From positions 3,378 to 8,703 of the forward strand of contig WQRM01000061.1 of assembly GCA_009786735.1 (NCBI GenBank): 5,326 nucleotides of DNA, written 5' to 3'. Under the pieces are notes generated by a model that was not told the DNA's origin, made no database searches, and saw only the letters and a list, made by a program, of their open reading frames with translations. The translations under genes were made by a program, and so were the position numbers. This document shows, in pieces, positions 4,547 to 5,326 of the stretch. Source of the stretch: Oscillospiraceae bacterium. Lineage in GTDB: Bacteria; Bacillota; Clostridia; Oscillospirales; Acutalibacteraceae. The number at the start of each line of letters is the position of its first letter. The first letter of the stretch is position 1.

Positions 4547-5326
4547 ATGAACAATAGACCCACCTTCCCCGCCCGCGCGGTTGTCACCGGCGGCATGCCC
4601 TATGGCAACAAGCAGCTGCACTTTGGTCACATCGGCGGCGTGTTTGTGCAGGCGGATATTTACGCACGCTTTTTGCGCAACCGCATTGGCCATGAGAACG
4701 TCGTGTTCGTCAGCGGCACAGATTGCTATGGCGCGCTCATTGAGCTTAGCCGTGACAAAGAAGGCTTCGCGGGCACGCTAGAGGAATACGTCGCGCGTAA
4801 CCATGCGCACCAAAAAGCCACGCTCGAAGCCTACGATGTTTCGCCGAACCTATATGCAGCGTCGGCGCTGGGCGAGGCGGGTGAAATCCACACGCAGTTC
4901 AGCGCGGCGTTGTTCAATCGCCTGCACGAAAACGGCGTGCTGGTGCGTGAAGACACCCTGCAATTTTATGACGAAGAAAAAGCCTGCTTCCTCAACGGTC
5001 GCCAAGTGACGGGACGCTGCCCCATTCAGGGCTGCAAAAGCGCGGTCGCCTATGCCGATGAGTGCGACTTGGGGCATCAGTACAGCCCCACCGAGCTCAT
5101 CGCGCCGGTGAGCGTGCTGTCGGGCAAGCCACCCGCGCGCCGCACCGTGACCAACTGGTTCTTCGACCTGCCGCGCTACATGGACTACATGCAAGACCTC
5201 GTGGCGCAGTGGGAGCAAGACCCCGCTTGCCGTCCTGGGCTGGTGAAGGTGGTGCGCGAGTTCCTGCGCAAGCCGTCCATTTATATCAGACAAGAGACCG
5301 GCAGCGAACTCGTTGAGTATGACGAT
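4547..5326 (+). CDS. Methionyl-tRNA-synthetase-like class I tRNA ligase, N-terminal 260 aa (cut by window end)
   Basis: The visible 260 residues have the start of a class I synthetase most like MetRS. GGMPYGNKQLHFGH (15-28) carries the HIGH motif as HFGH and keeps the Tyr of the MetRS PYxNG segment. VSGTDCYG (55-62) stands where canonical MetRS has CGTDEHG; the Asp that contacts the methionine amino group (D59) is kept. FYDEEKACFLNGRQVTGRC, then CPIQGC (C158, C163) and CDLGH (C173, H177), then YSPTELIAPVSVLSG and WFFDLP match the MetRS connective zinc domain, but with widened spacing (CX4C, CX3H) in place of two CXXC pairs. The KMSKS part is outside the window. The divergent motifs suggest a MetRS paralogue of the kind annotated only as 'class I tRNA ligase family protein', though it could be the sole MetRS. 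The ATG at 4547 has a good ribosome binding site. It probably shares the valS transcript. Confidence 0.88.
   Translation, partial: MNNRPTFPARAVVTGGMPYGNKQLHFGHIGGVFVQADIYARFLRNRIGHENVVFVSGTDCYGALIELSRDKEGFAGTLEEYVARNHAHQKATLEAYDVSPNLYAASALGEAGEIHTQFSAALFNRLHENGVLVREDTLQFYDEEKACFLNGRQVTGRCPIQGCKSAVAYADECDLGHQYSPTELIAPVSVLSGKPPARRTVTNWFFDLPRYMDYMQDLVAQWEQDPACRPGLVKVVREFLRKPSIYIRQETGSELVEYDD

Overview
The window suggests a moderately GC-rich bacterium, most likely a Firmicutes/Clostridia-type lineage. This is an inference from several signs: a bacterial type A RNase P RNA, consensus sigma-A promoters (three with 17-bp spacers), GAGG/GGAGG ribosome binding sites, a valyl-tRNA synthetase of the archaeal-like short type, and a GTAGGGGCG...CGCCCCTAC palindromic repeat of a kind I associate with gut Clostridia. 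The genus cannot be told from the sequence.

Layout. Positions 1-8 look like the end of a copy of the palindromic repeat that is seen whole at 4464-4535. RNase P RNA (rnpB) occupies about 14-372 on the minus strand, read from a near-consensus promoter at 380-408. A 73-residue ORF (457-678, plus) with a strong ribosome binding site encodes an odd Gly/Pro/Met/Cys-rich peptide with no charged residue. Its end overlaps, tail to tail, the end of a 452-residue alpha/beta-hydrolase gene (635-1993, minus). Between 1994 and 2125 lies a compact divergent control region: two perfect TTGACA-17-TATAAT promoters point away from each other with -35 boxes only 7 bp apart, and each has its own inverted repeat over the -10/start-site region. 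The plus-strand promoter drives valS (2126-4456). After a 90-bp spacer filled mostly by a nested palindromic repeat comes a methionyl-tRNA-synthetase-like gene (4547 onward), cut by the window end.

How the genes work together. valS and the MetRS-like gene are co-oriented and probably form one operon of class I aminoacyl-tRNA synthetases; rnpB is also a tRNA-metabolism gene but has its own promoter on the other strand. The hydrolase is divergent from valS and may be linked to it only through the shared control region. No T-box leader is visible before valS, since the predicted 5' leader is only about 33 nt. The most interesting items are the repeat that seems to have inserted exactly between two operon genes, the back-to-back promoters with separate operator-like palindromes, the uncharged small protein, the non-canonical MetRS-like protein, and the apparent lack of a GGU motif in the RNase P RNA L15 loop.
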